The translations under genes and the position numbers were made by a program. Below, one piece after another: positions 1-7,787 of a DNA stretch of 64,000 bases. The stretch is from assembly GCA_900473415.1 (NCBI GenBank), contig UCLR01000003.1:1-64000 (forward strand). Reading direction: 5' to 3'. Below the pieces are notes generated by a model. It made no database searches. It was not told the DNA's origin and saw only the letters and a list, made by a program, of their open reading frames with translations. Source of the DNA: Hyphomicrobiales bacterium. Lineage in GTDB: Bacteria > Pseudomonadota > Alphaproteobacteria > Rhizobiales > Beijerinckiaceae. How positions within the stretch are numbered: the stretch's first letter is position 1; every line of letters begins with the position of its first letter.

Positions 1-1
1 G

Positions 2-859
2 CTCGCCATGCTGGCCGATGTGCTCTTCCTCGTCCTGCTGGCGGGAGCGGCGGCGCGCGAGATCGCGGCCGGGCGCAACTGGCGCAACCTCAAGGTCGTC
101 GCACTGATCTCGCTGCTGCTGGCCTCCAACGTCGCCTTCCATCTCGAGGCCGCGGCGGCGGGAAGCGCCGAATTCTCGCGTCGCTTCGCGATCGCGGTGG
201 TGCTGCTGCTGGTCTCGCTGATCGCCGGCAGGATCGTGCCGAGCTTCACGCGCAACTGGCTGGCGCCGCGTGGCGAAGGCCGCCTGCCCGTGCCCTTCGG
301 CCGCTACGACCTGGTCGTGCTGGCATTGAGCGCGCTCACGCTCGCTCTCTGGGTCGCCCTGCCGGACCTTCCCGAAACCGGCGCCGCATTGGCGCTGATG
401 GCCGGGCTGCATCTCGTCAGGCTCGCGCGCTGGGCCGGCGAGAGGAGCTGGCGCAATCCGCTGCTGCTCATCCTGCATCTGGCCTATCTCTTCGTGCCGG
501 TCGGCTTCGCGCTGTCGGCTGCGGCGAGCTTCGGCTTCGTCGCGCCAGCCGCCGGTCTCCATGCCTGGACCGCCGGCGCCTTTGGGACGATGACCCTTGC
601 CGTGATGTCACGCGCCAGCCTCGGTCATACCGGCCGCCCGCTCGTCGCGACGGCAGCGACACAGGCCTGCTATGTCCTCGTCATCATCGGCACCGTCGCG
701 CGGATCTGCTCGGCGCTTGGTCATGGTCCGACCGCGTTGCTGCATGTCGCCGGGCTGTGCTGGTCGCTGGCTTTTCTCGGCTTCGCCATCGCCTATTGGC
801 GGGTGCTGACCGGCGCTCGCCAGGGCGCCCGGGCCGTGCCCGCCGCGCAGCGCGCCTGA
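2..859 (+). CDS. nnrS: NnrS family membrane protein, 5'-partial
   Basis: NnrS proteins are haem- and copper-containing inner-membrane proteins made under NO-reducing conditions; they help cells tolerate NO and its iron complexes (family knowledge). The frame is open to the left edge of the window, so the ATG at base 8 is probably internal and the true start lies upstream. The visible 283 residues are roughly the last two thirds of a ~400-residue, 12-TM protein. Hydrophobic segments alternate with short loops, and GRIVPSFTRNW near residue 74 fits the family. It converges on the nnrR-type regulator and lies at the end of a nir/nor/nap island, which supports the call. Confidence 0.85.
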   Translation, partial: LAMLADVLFLVLLAGAAAREIAAGRNWRNLKVVALISLLLASNVAFHLEAAAAGSAEFSRRFAIAVVLLLVSLIAGRIVPSFTRNWLAPRGEGRLPVPFGRYDLVVLALSALTLALWVALPDLPETGAALALMAGLHLVRLARWAGERSWRNPLLLILHLAYLFVPVGFALSAAASFGFVAPAAGLHAWTAGAFGTMTLAVMSRASLGHTGRPLVATAATQACYVLVIIGTVARICSALGHGPTALLHVAGLCWSLAFLGFAIAYWRVLTGARQGARAVPAAQRA

Positions 860-943
860 GGTCCGCCGACCCAGGCGGCCGAGAATGCCAGATCGCCGCA
901 TGTCCTGTCGGACGCAAGGTGGCGATCTCGCCATTTGTTTAAG

Positions 944-982
944 CATCGGACCGAAAAGTGGAGTCCACTTTTCGGTCCGATG
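944..982. repeat. perfect 19-bp palindrome between convergent genes
   Basis: Two perfect 19-base arms (944-962 and 964-982) flank a single base. The left arm begins CATCGGACCGAAAAG. The right arm ends two bases before the stop codon of the leftward regulator, and nnrS ends 85 bases to the left. It could form a strong hairpin in transcripts from either side and so act as a bidirectional terminator, although neither side has a clear T-tract. The symmetry also suits a dispersed intergenic repeat. No second copy was seen in this window. Confidence 0.7.
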
Positions 983-984
983 TT

Positions 985-1677
985 CTATTCGGCGTTCTCC
1001 GCCAGCCGCGCCAGGCCCACGGCGTCGCGGACGATGAGCTTCTGGCGCCCGCCCTCGACCAGCCCTTGCGCCTCCCAGGCACTGAGAATGCGCGAGACCG
1101 TGTGCAGCGTCGTGCCGGTCATCTCGGCGATGTCGCGGCGCGAGATCGGGAAGTCGACGCGCACGCCGGCCTCGTCGCGCTTGCCGGCCCGCTCGACCAG
1201 CCGCAGCACGGCATGGGCGACGCGCCGCTCGACCTCCTCCGTCGACATCTCGCGGATGCGGGTATGAGCCTCGTCGAGGCGCTGGCCGATCGTGCGGATG
1301 GCATTCATCGCCAGATGCGGATTGTCCTCGACGAAGCCGTCCCAGGACTCCGTCGGCCATGAGGCGACGAGGCTGTCCACCGCCGCCGTCGCCGTGCCCG
1401 GGTAGTCGGGGCGGCCAAGCGCGCGGGTGAAGCCGAACAGATCGCCGGGATGGACGACGCGCACGATGATCTGCTGACCGTCGCGCGTCACCTGCGTCAC
1501 CTTCAGCCGGCCGTGCAGCAGCAGATAGAAAGCCTTGGCACGATCGCCCTGCTCAAACACTGACTCGTTCTGGGGCACGCGGCGCGCACTGGCCTGCGCG
1601 GTCATGCGGTCGAGCTGCGCGTCGCTCATCGCCGCGAACAGCGGAATGCTTCGCAGCACGCTGCGGTCCAGTGCCAC
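985..1677 (-). CDS. nnrR: Crp/Fnr-family regulator, NnrR-like
   Basis: Predicted activator of nitrite and NO reductase genes. It has an N-terminal cyclic-nucleotide-binding-like beta roll (SVFEQGDRAKAFYLLLHG), a dimer helix and a C-terminal winged helix with recognition segment TLHTVSRILSAW. There is no cysteine, so it cannot carry the Fe-S cluster of FNR; this fits NnrR/DNR-type NO sensors. I chose GTG at 1677 (230 residues) because AGGAAAG lies about 8 bases upstream. The frame extends to a TTG at 1806, but that extension looks non-coding and would overlap norF. It is the last gene of the leftward nirK operon or has its own promoter in the 112-base gap. Its likely targets are the TTG-N8-CAA sites described below. 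Confidence 0.82.
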   Translation of the reverse strand: MALDRSVLRSIPLFAAMSDAQLDRMTAQASARRVPQNESVFEQGDRAKAFYLLLHGRLKVTQVTRDGQQIIVRVVHPGDLFGFTRALGRPDYPGTATAAVDSLVASWPTESWDGFVEDNPHLAMNAIRTIGQRLDEAHTRIREMSTEEVERRVAHAVLRLVERAGKRDEAGVRVDFPISRRDIAEMTGTTLHTVSRILSAWEAQGLVEGGRQKLIVRDAVGLARLAENAE

Positions 1678-1789
1678 GAGATCATCTTTCCTTACGGCAG
1701 CTTCAAGCGCCGCCCGCGACGTGCCGTCGTTCCCGGCGGGCGAAGCGGGATATGACCGCAATCGCCTGCGCCGTTCAAGTGCGTCACGT

Positions 1790-2053
1790 TCACGCTGCAA
1801 GCGCAATCCTGAGCCCCGCCAGGGTGCAGATCAGCGCGGCATAGCCGATGAGGGCCCCAGCGAGCGCCCGGCTCTCGCGATGCAGGCGCATGAATCCCAG
1901 TACGACGAGCGCAGCCTTGGTCACGCTCAGCGCCGCAATCGCGACGCCGCGCAGGCCGGGCGGAAGCGAGGTGGCAGCGAGCAGGCTCAGCCCCGTCGCG
2001 AGCAAAAGGATCACAAGGATCGCGGAAAAGGGGACGTCGCGGGAAAGCTGCAT
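1790..2053 (-). CDS. norF: NorF-like small membrane protein (cytochrome oxidase subunit IV-like)
   Basis: An 87-residue protein with three hydrophobic segments (about 8-28, 33-53 and 65-85) and little else. It resembles the prokaryotic cytochrome c oxidase subunit IV fold found as NorF in denitrification clusters. NorF supports full NO reductase activity but is not part of the purified NorCB core (family knowledge). It starts one base after the norE stop, so the two are probably translationally linked. The assignment rests on size, topology and the invariant partnership with norE more than on sequence motifs. Confidence 0.75.
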   Translation of the reverse strand: MQLSRDVPFSAILVILLLATGLSLLAATSLPPGLRGVAIAALSVTKAALVVLGFMRLHRESRALAGALIGYAALICTLAGLRIALAA

Positions 2054-2054
2054 C

Positions 2055-2609
2055 TCAGCCCAGATAGATGACGGGGAGGATCAGGAGCCAGACCAGGTCG
2101 ACGAGATGCCAGACCGTGGCGACCGCCGCGGTTCGCTGCGGCGCGGGCCGCCAGGCGACGACGAGCAGCAGCACCGCGACGAACAGCACATGCGCCAGAT
2201 GGAAGCCGGTGATGAGCCAGTAGAGCTCCGGCAGGTGGCCCTCCATCTCGCCGAGCACCGGCAGCTCGTGGCCGAAGGCGGTGAGTTTCAGCGCGCAGAA
2301 CGCGAAGCCGCCGAGCGCGGCGGCGACGAGGTTCCAGCGCGGCCTGTGGCCAGACGCGGCGCGCGCGGCGAAGAAGCCGCTCCCGAGCAGCACCGTCGTG
2401 GCGACAGCCGCGAGCGGCAGATCGAGCGCGCCATGCAGGATCGCCCGCGCCGCCGGATCGAGCGCGCTCAGAATCAGAAAAGCGCCGAGCAGCGCACCGA
2501 AGACGAGGAGCTCGCTCCAGACCAGGATCCAGAGCAGGAGCTCCATGCCGCCTTCGGTGGCCGCCGGCTTCGCGGCCCGAAGGCCGCTGCTGCGCACCGC
2601 CACGTTCAT
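2055..2609 (-). CDS. norE: NorE, cytochrome c oxidase subunit III-like
   Basis: A 184-residue, five-helix membrane protein of the haem-copper oxidase subunit III family. WSELLVFGALLGAF near residue 32 and TGFHLAHVLFV near 140 are the subunit III signature helices. NorE assists NO reductase without being a stable subunit. The ATG at 2609 overlaps the nirV stop as ATGA, which fixes the start; the open frame continues upstream only as a shadow of nirV. Here norEF travel with nirKV rather than with norCBQD. Confidence 0.85.
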   Translation of the reverse strand: MNVAVRSSGLRAAKPAATEGGMELLLWILVWSELLVFGALLGAFLILSALDPAARAILHGALDLPLAAVATTVLLGSGFFAARAASGHRPRWNLVAAALGGFAFCALKLTAFGHELPVLGEMEGHLPELYWLITGFHLAHVLFVAVLLLVVAWRPAPQRTAAVATVWHLVDLVWLLILPVIYLG

Positions 2610-3493
2610 GCCGGCAGCAGCCTCCTCAGGCCGGCTGGCAGCCAGTCGCGCCAGCCGGTCTCTCTGACCAGGCGGAAGCCTAGATTGTCGGGCGGGGTGC
2701 CGACCGAGCAGCCACCGCTCTTGGGGTTGCGGACGAACAGGGTCATCATCGCCCGGTGCTGGCCTTCGACGACGTAGATGCCGCAATTGCTGGTCTCGCC
2801 GATCGTGCGGCCGGCGGCATCAAGCGAGACGCGGCGCAGACAGCTCTGCGTCCACTCCCAGATATTGCCGGCCATGTCGTGGACGCCATGCTCGTTGGCG
2901 CCAAAGCTGCCGACGGGGCGCGGGGCGGGATCGCTCGCCGCCTTGCGGTTGGCCTCGCGGTCGTAATCCGCGAGCCAGCGAGCGGCTGGGTTGGCGTTGC
3001 TCCCGTCGAGGCCGCGCGCATCGTCGACGAAGCGCGTGCCGGCGGCGTGCGCCCATTCGGCGTCGGTCGGCAGGCGCCAGCGCGCGCCGGTCTCCTGCGA
3101 CAGCCAGCGGGCGTAGTCGGTAGCGTCGATATGGCTGACGCCGGTGACGGGCAGGTCGCCGCGCGCCGCCGGGGTGTCGAGGCGCTTGCAGGCGCCGGCC
3201 GAGACGCAGCGCGCATAATCGGCCGCCGTCACCTGGTAGCGCATGATCTCGAGCGGGCTGCCGAACCGTACGGTGGCGCGCGGCGCGTCGACCGGCTGGC
3301 CGGCACGGCTGTATTCGCCATCGAGCCTGTGAAGCAGCGTCCCGGCCGGGACGACGGCCGTCTGCGGCAGCGGTAGCGTCGGAGCGGGCTGGCGTGCCGG
3401 AGCGGCGAGCAGGAGCGCCGCGGCGCCGGCCATGAACAGAAGGCCCAGCGAGGTCGTCAGGCGCGGCAGAGAAAGATGGAGAGTCGTGGCCAT
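2606..3493 (-). CDS. nirV: NirV, formylglycine-generating-enzyme-like protein
   Basis: NirV is regularly encoded directly downstream of nirK, but its role is not established. The 295-residue protein has an N-terminal hydrophobic anchor or signal (residues about 14-30), so the rest is probably periplasmic. A SUMF1/FGE-type domain follows: WRLPTDAEWAHAA, then HGVHDMAGNIWEWTQS, and near the end NLGFRLVRE, all typical of the fold. Five cysteines lie in the mature part, including CVSAGACK and GGCSVG. It starts 61 bases after nirK and overlaps norE by ATGA, so it belongs to the nirK transcript. Confidence 0.88.
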   Translation of the reverse strand: MATTLHLSLPRLTTSLGLLFMAGAAALLLAAPARQPAPTLPLPQTAVVPAGTLLHRLDGEYSRAGQPVDAPRATVRFGSPLEIMRYQVTAADYARCVSAGACKRLDTPAARGDLPVTGVSHIDATDYARWLSQETGARWRLPTDAEWAHAAGTRFVDDARGLDGSNANPAARWLADYDREANRKAASDPAPRPVGSFGANEHGVHDMAGNIWEWTQSCLRRVSLDAAGRTIGETSNCGIYVVEGQHRAMMTLFVRNPKSGGCSVGTPPDNLGFRLVRETGWRDWLPAGLRRLLPA

Positions 3494-3554
3494 GATGGCC
3501 CCCTATGGGAAAGGGTTGCCTCCCCGCCGCCCGGCGGGGAGGCAAGACGCCGGG

Positions 3555-4682
3555 TCAGATGCCCGCCGGCGCCACGACCTGTTTCATCAGGTCGTCGTTC
3601 CACTCACCCTCGACCTTGAAGTGGCCGGCAGCGCCGAGCTCGAAGGCCTCGATGAGGTTGTGGTTGACGTAGGCGTAGATGCCCGGCTGCAGGAAGGTGT
3701 AGAGCGCCGCTCCCGCGCAACCGCCGGGGATGAACCAGGTCTCCAGGTCACGCTCCGGCGGGTTCCGGAACTTGCCGGTGGCCCAGACATAGTCGCCATG
3801 GCCGCCTATCAGGTGGGGCCGCGTGTCGCGGTTGGCCTGCGAATGGACGATCAGCACCGTCTCGCCGACCTTGGCGGTCATCGCGTTCTTGCCGGTCAGG
3901 CCGCCGACCTTGCCGTTGAAGACGACATGGCTCGGAGTCAGCGTCCGCATCGCCTTCTGCACGTCCTCATGCGCTTCGCCCGGGCTGGCATAGCGCTTGA
4001 ACTTCCCGTTCGCATCACGCGGTACATAGAAGTCCTGCTCGCCGACGTAGTAGACCTTGTCGTACTTCAGAGCCTTGCCCTGATGGTCCTTCAGGCCATC
4101 GCGCGGCAGCACCATGATGGCGCCGTTCATGCCCGCCGTGACGTGCCAGGGCACCATGCCCGGAGGCGCGCAGTGATAGACGAACACGCCCGCCCGGGTG
4201 GCCTTGAAGCGCAGCACGACCCGCTCACCGGGGTTGATCTCGGTCAGCGCCCCGCCGCCGAGCGCACCCGTCGCCGAATGGAAGTCGATGTTGTGCATCA
4301 ACTCGTTGGTTTCGGCGTTGATCAGGGTGAGCTCGACGTAATCGCCCTCATGCACGACCATCAGCGGGCCAGGAACCGTGCCGTTGAATGTAAAGGCAAA
4401 GGTTTCGGTACCGGCATCGTCAAGGACGATCTTCTTCTCGCGGATCGTCATCTCGAACTCGACGACCTTCGGACCGCCGGTCGCGATCTGCTCGTGCACC
4501 TGCACGAACGGGGGGTCAACCAGCTTCGGCTTGACGCGCGGCAGCTTGGCGATATCAGCGGCAGAGGCCTTGGTCATCACGGCCTGTGCCTGCGCCGGCG
4601 CAGTAGCCGCCTGGACGATTGCCCCGGTGGCCGCCGCTCCCGCCAGAATGCTGCGGCGGGTCAGTTTGAGCTCTTCGCCCAT
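3555..4682 (-). CDS. nirK: Copper-containing nitrite reductase NirK
   Basis: Reduces nitrite to NO in the periplasm using electrons from a cupredoxin or cytochrome c. The 375-residue precursor starts with a twin-arginine-like signal (TRRSILAG, residues 8-15, then a hydrophobic stretch to QAQA). Type 1 copper ligands are H130, C171, H180 and M185; type 2 ligands are H135, H170 and H341. D133 and the [10 protein letters not shown] segment (288-297) supply the catalytic Asp/His pair. All key residues are present, so the enzyme should be active. It is the first gene of nirK-nirV-norE-norF, with a Crp/Fnr-type dyad centred about 79 bases upstream of the ATG. Confidence 0.97.
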   Translation of the reverse strand: MGEELKLTRRSILAGAAATGAIVQAATAPAQAQAVMTKASAADIAKLPRVKPKLVDPPFVQVHEQIATGGPKVVEFEMTIREKKIVLDDAGTETFAFTFNGTVPGPLMVVHEGDYVELTLINAETNELMHNIDFHSATGALGGGALTEINPGERVVLRFKATRAGVFVYHCAPPGMVPWHVTAGMNGAIMVLPRDGLKDHQGKALKYDKVYYVGEQDFYVPRDANGKFKRYASPGEAHEDVQKAMRTLTPSHVVFNGKVGGLTGKNAMTAKVGETVLIVHSQANRDTRPHLIGGHGDYVWATGKFRNPPERDLETWFIPGGCAGAALYTFLQPGIYAYVNHNLIEAFELGAAGHFKVEGEWNDDLMKQVVAPAGI

Positions 4683-4990
4683 GGCTTGTCTCCTTGCCGA
4701 ACGACCGTCAATGGATCGGTCATGAGCACTTTAGGAGCCTGGCGAATTCGATCTTTGTTGCAGCACAACATCTTTGACGTTTGCCGCTGACCTTAGGGTC
4801 CGGACCGGACCTACTACGGATGACATTCTGACGCAGGGGATATCGGTCGATGGGCAGGAGCGAGGGCGCAGCAAGCGGCCCCCTTGCAGGACCTCGTGGC
4901 GTGCCAGCCAATCAAGAGGCCCGCGCGCCCCGCAGCTACCGGCCGTTTAGGTTCAACCAGAACGCCATGCGTCGCCGCCCAGCCCCCAGC
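4683..4990. other. nirK leader and intergenic region, no gene seen
   Basis: About 308 bases between nirK and the end of the next leftward operon. The nirK-proximal third is AT-richer and holds the dyad at 4755-4768. Short frames across the rest have no recognisable domain, no convincing ribosome-binding site and the composition of chance frames, so I annotate no gene. No T-tracted hairpin terminator for the upstream operon was seen; read-through into nirK is possible. Confidence 0.6.
4755..4768 (-). promoter_or_regulatory. Crp/Fnr (NnrR)-type site upstream of nirK
   Basis: TTGTTGCAGCACAA reads as TTG-N8-CAA, the spacing of Fnr/NnrR boxes, with its centre about 79 bases upstream of the nirK ATG. 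An overlapping shorter dyad, TGTTG-N5-CAACA (4756-4770), is a perfect inverted repeat and could be the true site. Placement and the NnrR-like regulator at the end of the same operon support a role. Binding is inferred. Confidence 0.55.
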
Positions 4991-5275
4991 TCACTCGGCG
5001 GCGACCATGGCCGGCTGCCAGGCCGGCTCGTAGGTGAGGGTCACGGTCACGCCCCTGACGCCCTCGATGGCGCCGGCGGCAACAGCCACGGCCTCCTTCA
5101 GGAAGCCGGTGAGCGGGCAGCCGCGCGTGGTGGTGGTCATGGTGATGCCGACCGCGCCGTCCGGCGTGGCCTCGATGGCGTAGATCAGGCCGAGGTCGAT
5201 GACGCTGCGGCCCATCTCGGGGTCGAGCACGTCGCGCAGCGCGATCTCGACCAGCCGTTCCAGCCTCGCGCCCAT
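4991..5275 (-). CDS. DUF59 (MIP18/PaaD-like) metal-sulfur assembly factor
   Basis: A 94-residue single-domain DUF59 protein, the family of SufT, PaaD and MIP18 that helps mature Fe-S or other metal centres in target proteins. It shows the family pattern DPEMGRSVIDLGLIY near the start and a conserved cysteine in TRGCPLTGFL. The ATG at 5275 follows the stop of the DUF2249 gene by one base and agrees with the start of the domain; the longer frame upstream is a shadow. It is the last gene of the operon beginning at 7520, behind an NnrR-type box, so a role in maturing or repairing a denitrification metalloprotein is a fair inference. Its client is unknown. Confidence 0.8.
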   Translation of the reverse strand: MGARLERLVEIALRDVLDPEMGRSVIDLGLIYAIEATPDGAVGITMTTTTRGCPLTGFLKEAVAVAAGAIEGVRGVTVTLTYEPAWQPAMVAAE

Positions 5276-5276
5276 C

Positions 5277-5819
5277 TCAGTGCCCCTTGCCGCCGCCATG
5301 ACGCACGAGCAGGCGATAGGTCGTGCCGGCGGCGTCGAAATTGCCCGCCCATTCATGCTGGCGTTTGGCGAGCTCCGGGAAAAGGAAGACCGGCTCGCGC
5401 GCCAGCAGGGCGAAAAGGACATCGCCCGCCTGCAGGCCCTCGAGCGCCTCGAGGATGCGCACCATCGGCTCGGGCGGCGGCAGATCGCAAAGGTCGAGCT
5501 CGACGACGGGATCGCCCCAGAACACCGCAGAGGGGCTGCTGCCCAGCGCCAATCCTTCTTCCTCGGTCTCGTCGGCTTCGATGGGAGAGAACAGCACTTC
5601 CCAGTCGCCGCCGTCGAGCGCGCGGTCGCTGGCCGCGAAGCCGCGATTCGCCATCACCGAATAGAGCGGCACGGGCCGGAACGGCGCGATGAGGCGCAGC
5701 GTCTGGCCCGGTGCCAGGGAGCTGACGGCATCCATGATCGCCTGGAACGGCTCCTCGCCGGCCCGCAGCATCGGCCTGACGTCAAGCTCGCGGGGTTGCA
5801 GCGCTTCGGTGGTCGACAT
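5277..5819 (-). CDS. Double DUF2249 domain protein
   Basis: A 180-residue soluble protein with two DUF2249 (TusA-like fold) units, about residues 9-80 and 105-175. Both have the pattern of a short LDVRPM or LDLCDLPPPEPM strand, a helix (ILEALEGLQAGD) and a strand ending in a phrase such as EPVFLFPELAKR. DUF2249 has no firm function but is often found beside nitrite and NO reductase genes. The ATG has AAAGGAA 8 bases upstream and overlaps the preceding gene by 38 bases, indicating coupling. Linkers are acidic (EADETEEEG). It could bind a small redox or thiol cofactor as TusA-like folds do; that is speculation. Confidence 0.75.
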   Translation of the reverse strand: MSTTEALQPRELDVRPMLRAGEEPFQAIMDAVSSLAPGQTLRLIAPFRPVPLYSVMANRGFAASDRALDGGDWEVLFSPIEADETEEEGLALGSSPSAVFWGDPVVELDLCDLPPPEPMVRILEALEGLQAGDVLFALLAREPVFLFPELAKRQHEWAGNFDAAGTTYRLLVRHGGGKGH

Positions 5820-7179
5820 CGTACTGTTTCCTTTCTTCGGCTTGCGCCACCAGCAGCCTCGGACGTTCATGCGCCGGCAGCCGGCCCGCAGCCTTGATCT
5901 CGGACAAACGGCGTGCGCGGACGAGTTCGACGACGAGGCCGACCGTGCCGGCCAGCATCCCCAGCATGGCCCATCTGAACCCGCCCGTCTCCGCGCCGGC
6001 AAGAGCGAGTGCCCCGAGCGCGACCCCGCCGTAATAGAGCAGGAACCAGACGCCCGTGCGCGGCATGGCGACGAGATCGCCGACGCGCGGGGTCGGACCA
6101 CGCCCGAGCCGCGGCGCATAGGCTTCCAGCCAGGTCATGAATGAGACGATCTTCATGAGCTGTGCGAGCGTCAACCCGCCCAGCCAGCCGAAAGCGATCA
6201 GAAAGACGAGTGTCGCCGTCACGCCCTCCCCTGCCCCGCCCGCCACCGCCAGCGGCAGCAGCAGGACGCCGAGCCCGAGCGAGGCGAAGGCGGGGATGCT
6301 CGCCAGCATGTTGATCTCGAGTTCCTTGCGCCGACGCGCGCGGTACAGGGCGAGTATGTCCCGACCATAGAAGGCGCTGGCCAGCGCCAGCGTGGCGAGC
6401 GTCGCCGCGACGAAGCGGGATCCGGCTTCCAGCCCGGCAAGGGGAGCGCCGAGACCGGCGAATGCGAGGGCGAGGCCAACTCCGGCCAGCAGCAGGACGG
6501 GGCGGACCCGGCGGGCCGGCGGCTCCGGAGCCATCATGAACATCACGAAAAGCCGGTAGCTGACGCCGAAGGCGATCAGGCCGAGCCAGCCACCGAGGCC
6601 GAGCAGCGCATGGAAGGGCATGCCGTCCGGCAGAAGCGTCATCGAGCCGAGCCAGTCGCTGCGGCCGGCGACGATCGTGGCGAAGGCGGAGCCGCTTAGC
6701 GCCGTGGCCGCAAGGCAGGCGAGGCCAGCGAGGACGAAGCCGGCGAACAGCCCGATCGGGCGCGTGCTCATCAGCGTCGCCAGCAGCATCAGGCCGAGCA
6801 TCCCGAAGCCCGAAAGGAGGCTGACCGCAGCAAGCGGCAGCAGATCGAGCGGCGCGTCGAGCCAGCCGGCGAGCACCGCGAAGCCGGCGCAGAGAATGAG
6901 GAGGCCGCCGATCAGCGCGATCAGAGCCGGCAGGGCCAGATGCGGCAGAGCGAGCGGGCGCGAGACGAGGACCGGGACGAATTGCAGCAACGCCCCGGCC
7001 ATGGCGAAGCTGAGCCAGCCGATCGCCGTCAGATGGACGAGGACGAGCGTCGCCGGCTCGGCGAGGCCAGCGGCCGGAAAGCCGATGCCGGCGACGGAGA
7101 GAGCCTCGGCCGCGATCAGGAAAACCAGCGCGGCCGCGAAATAGCTCATCGTCCAGCGGGACAGCGATGCCATCGGCAT
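5782..7179 (-). CDS. 12-TM membrane protein of the denitrification operon, NnrS-like in layout
   Basis: A 465-residue, almost wholly hydrophobic protein with about twelve predicted helices. Two histidines lie at helix positions (H49 in VHLTAIGW, H190 in MPFHALLGLGGW), a layout reminiscent of NnrS and of haem-copper oxidase subunit I, so haem or copper binding is conceivable. I cannot name a characterised family. The ATG at 7179 (MPMASL) has GGGAG about 9 bases upstream; the longer frame would run into the preceding gene. It sits between two DUF2249 genes in an operon with an NnrR-type box. NO tolerance or electron transfer from quinol are the roles I would test first. Confidence 0.7.
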   Translation of the reverse strand: MPMASLSRWTMSYFAAALVFLIAAEALSVAGIGFPAAGLAEPATLVLVHLTAIGWLSFAMAGALLQFVPVLVSRPLALPHLALPALIALIGGLLILCAGFAVLAGWLDAPLDLLPLAAVSLLSGFGMLGLMLLATLMSTRPIGLFAGFVLAGLACLAATALSGSAFATIVAGRSDWLGSMTLLPDGMPFHALLGLGGWLGLIAFGVSYRLFVMFMMAPEPPARRVRPVLLLAGVGLALAFAGLGAPLAGLEAGSRFVAATLATLALASAFYGRDILALYRARRRKELEINMLASIPAFASLGLGVLLLPLAVAGGAGEGVTATLVFLIAFGWLGGLTLAQLMKIVSFMTWLEAYAPRLGRGPTPRVGDLVAMPRTGVWFLLYYGGVALGALALAGAETGGFRWAMLGMLAGTVGLVVELVRARRLSEIKAAGRLPAHERPRLLVAQAEERKQYDVDHRSAATPRA

Positions 7180-7208
7180 GGCTGCGATCTCCCGTGAGGG
7201 GGCGCGGC

Positions 7209-7520
7209 TCAGTGGCCGCAGGTGCAGGAATGTCCGTCGCCGTGGCCGCCGCAATCGGCATCGTGCTCGGCCCCGAGCTCGGCCTCTGTACGGCCGATCT
7301 CGACCTGCCAGCTCTGCGGCCCCTGCACGATATAGGTCCAGGAGAAGGCGCCGGGATAGCGCGCATCGATCTGGCGCCAGAGCGGCGCGGGATCATGGTC
7401 GTTGACGATGCTGAAGGCGTCGCCGGGCGCGAGGCGCTCGATGATGCCGAAGATCGTCGCATGGCGAACGCCCGGCGGGATCATGCGCACATCCAGCGGT
7501 TCGAGAGGCATCGTGGTCAT
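7209..7520 (-). CDS. DUF2249 protein with His/Cys-rich C-terminal tail
   Basis: A 103-residue protein and first gene of the operon. Residues about 7-75 form one DUF2249 domain (LDVRMIPPGVRHATIFGII at the start). The last 18 or so residues, HDADCGGHGDGHSCTCGH, carry five histidines and three cysteines and look like a metal-binding tail, though nickel, zinc, copper and haem cannot be told apart by eye. The upstream region holds TTGCTGAAGCGCAA about 77 bases before the ATG. The 29-base gap to the membrane protein gene indicates co-transcription. The protein might deliver a metal to the membrane protein or to NirK/Nor; this is inference. Confidence 0.75.
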   Translation of the reverse strand: MTTMPLEPLDVRMIPPGVRHATIFGIIERLAPGDAFSIVNDHDPAPLWRQIDARYPGAFSWTYIVQGPQSWQVEIGRTEAELGAEHDADCGGHGDGHSCTCGH

Positions 7521-7590
7521 CGCTTCAGCTCCGGTAACAGCCCCTCTTGCGGGGTCTCCACCAGACTAGCGACGCCGCCTGCGGGAGACT

Positions 7591-7604
7591 TTGCTGAAGC
7601 GCAA
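7591..7604 (-). promoter_or_regulatory. Crp/Fnr (NnrR)-type site upstream of the DUF2249 operon
   Basis: TTGCTGAAGCGCAA; read leftward it is TTGCG-CTTC-AGCAA, a near-perfect NnrR-type dyad. It is centred about 77 bases upstream of the first gene (ATG at 7520), almost the same distance as the nirK site. It lies just beyond the 51-residue gene ending at 7621, so the DUF2249 operon probably starts here rather than reading through from nor. Confidence 0.6.
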
Positions 7605-7620
7605 ACAGCTTGGCGTCGCG

Positions 7621-7776
7621 CTATTGCTCGACGAAAAGCATGACCGCGATGGCGAGCGACATCAGAATCGCGGCGATGACGCCGCCCTTCTGCAGCACGC
7701 CCATGCGGTAGAGCGTCACCGCCATCACGATGATTGCGGGCGTGGCGACGACGAGGCCCATCTGTGCGTCGGTCAT
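7621..7776 (-). CDS. 51-residue two-helix membrane peptide downstream of norD
   Basis: A short gene that a length cut-off would miss. ATG at 7776 is preceded by AGGAG at 7 bases and lies 11 bases after the norD stop; it ends with TAG. The peptide has two hydrophobic helices (about residues 7-23 and 30-48) separated by YRMGVLQKGG, and ends FVEQ. It shares strand, spacing and ribosome-binding site quality with the nor operon, so it is probably its last gene. I recognise no family. It could be an accessory subunit of NorCB or a stability factor; the gene model is better supported than any function. Confidence 0.65.
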   Translation of the reverse strand: MTDAQMGLVVATPAIIVMAVTLYRMGVLQKGGVIAAILMSLAIAVMLFVEQ

Positions 7777-7787
7777 CGATATGCTCC

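Noticed and set aside
1678..1806. N-terminal extension of the NnrR-like regulator to the TTG at 1806
   Set aside because: The extension is low-complexity, overlaps norF and has no ribosome-binding site, whereas GTG 1677 has AGGAAAG at 8 bases.
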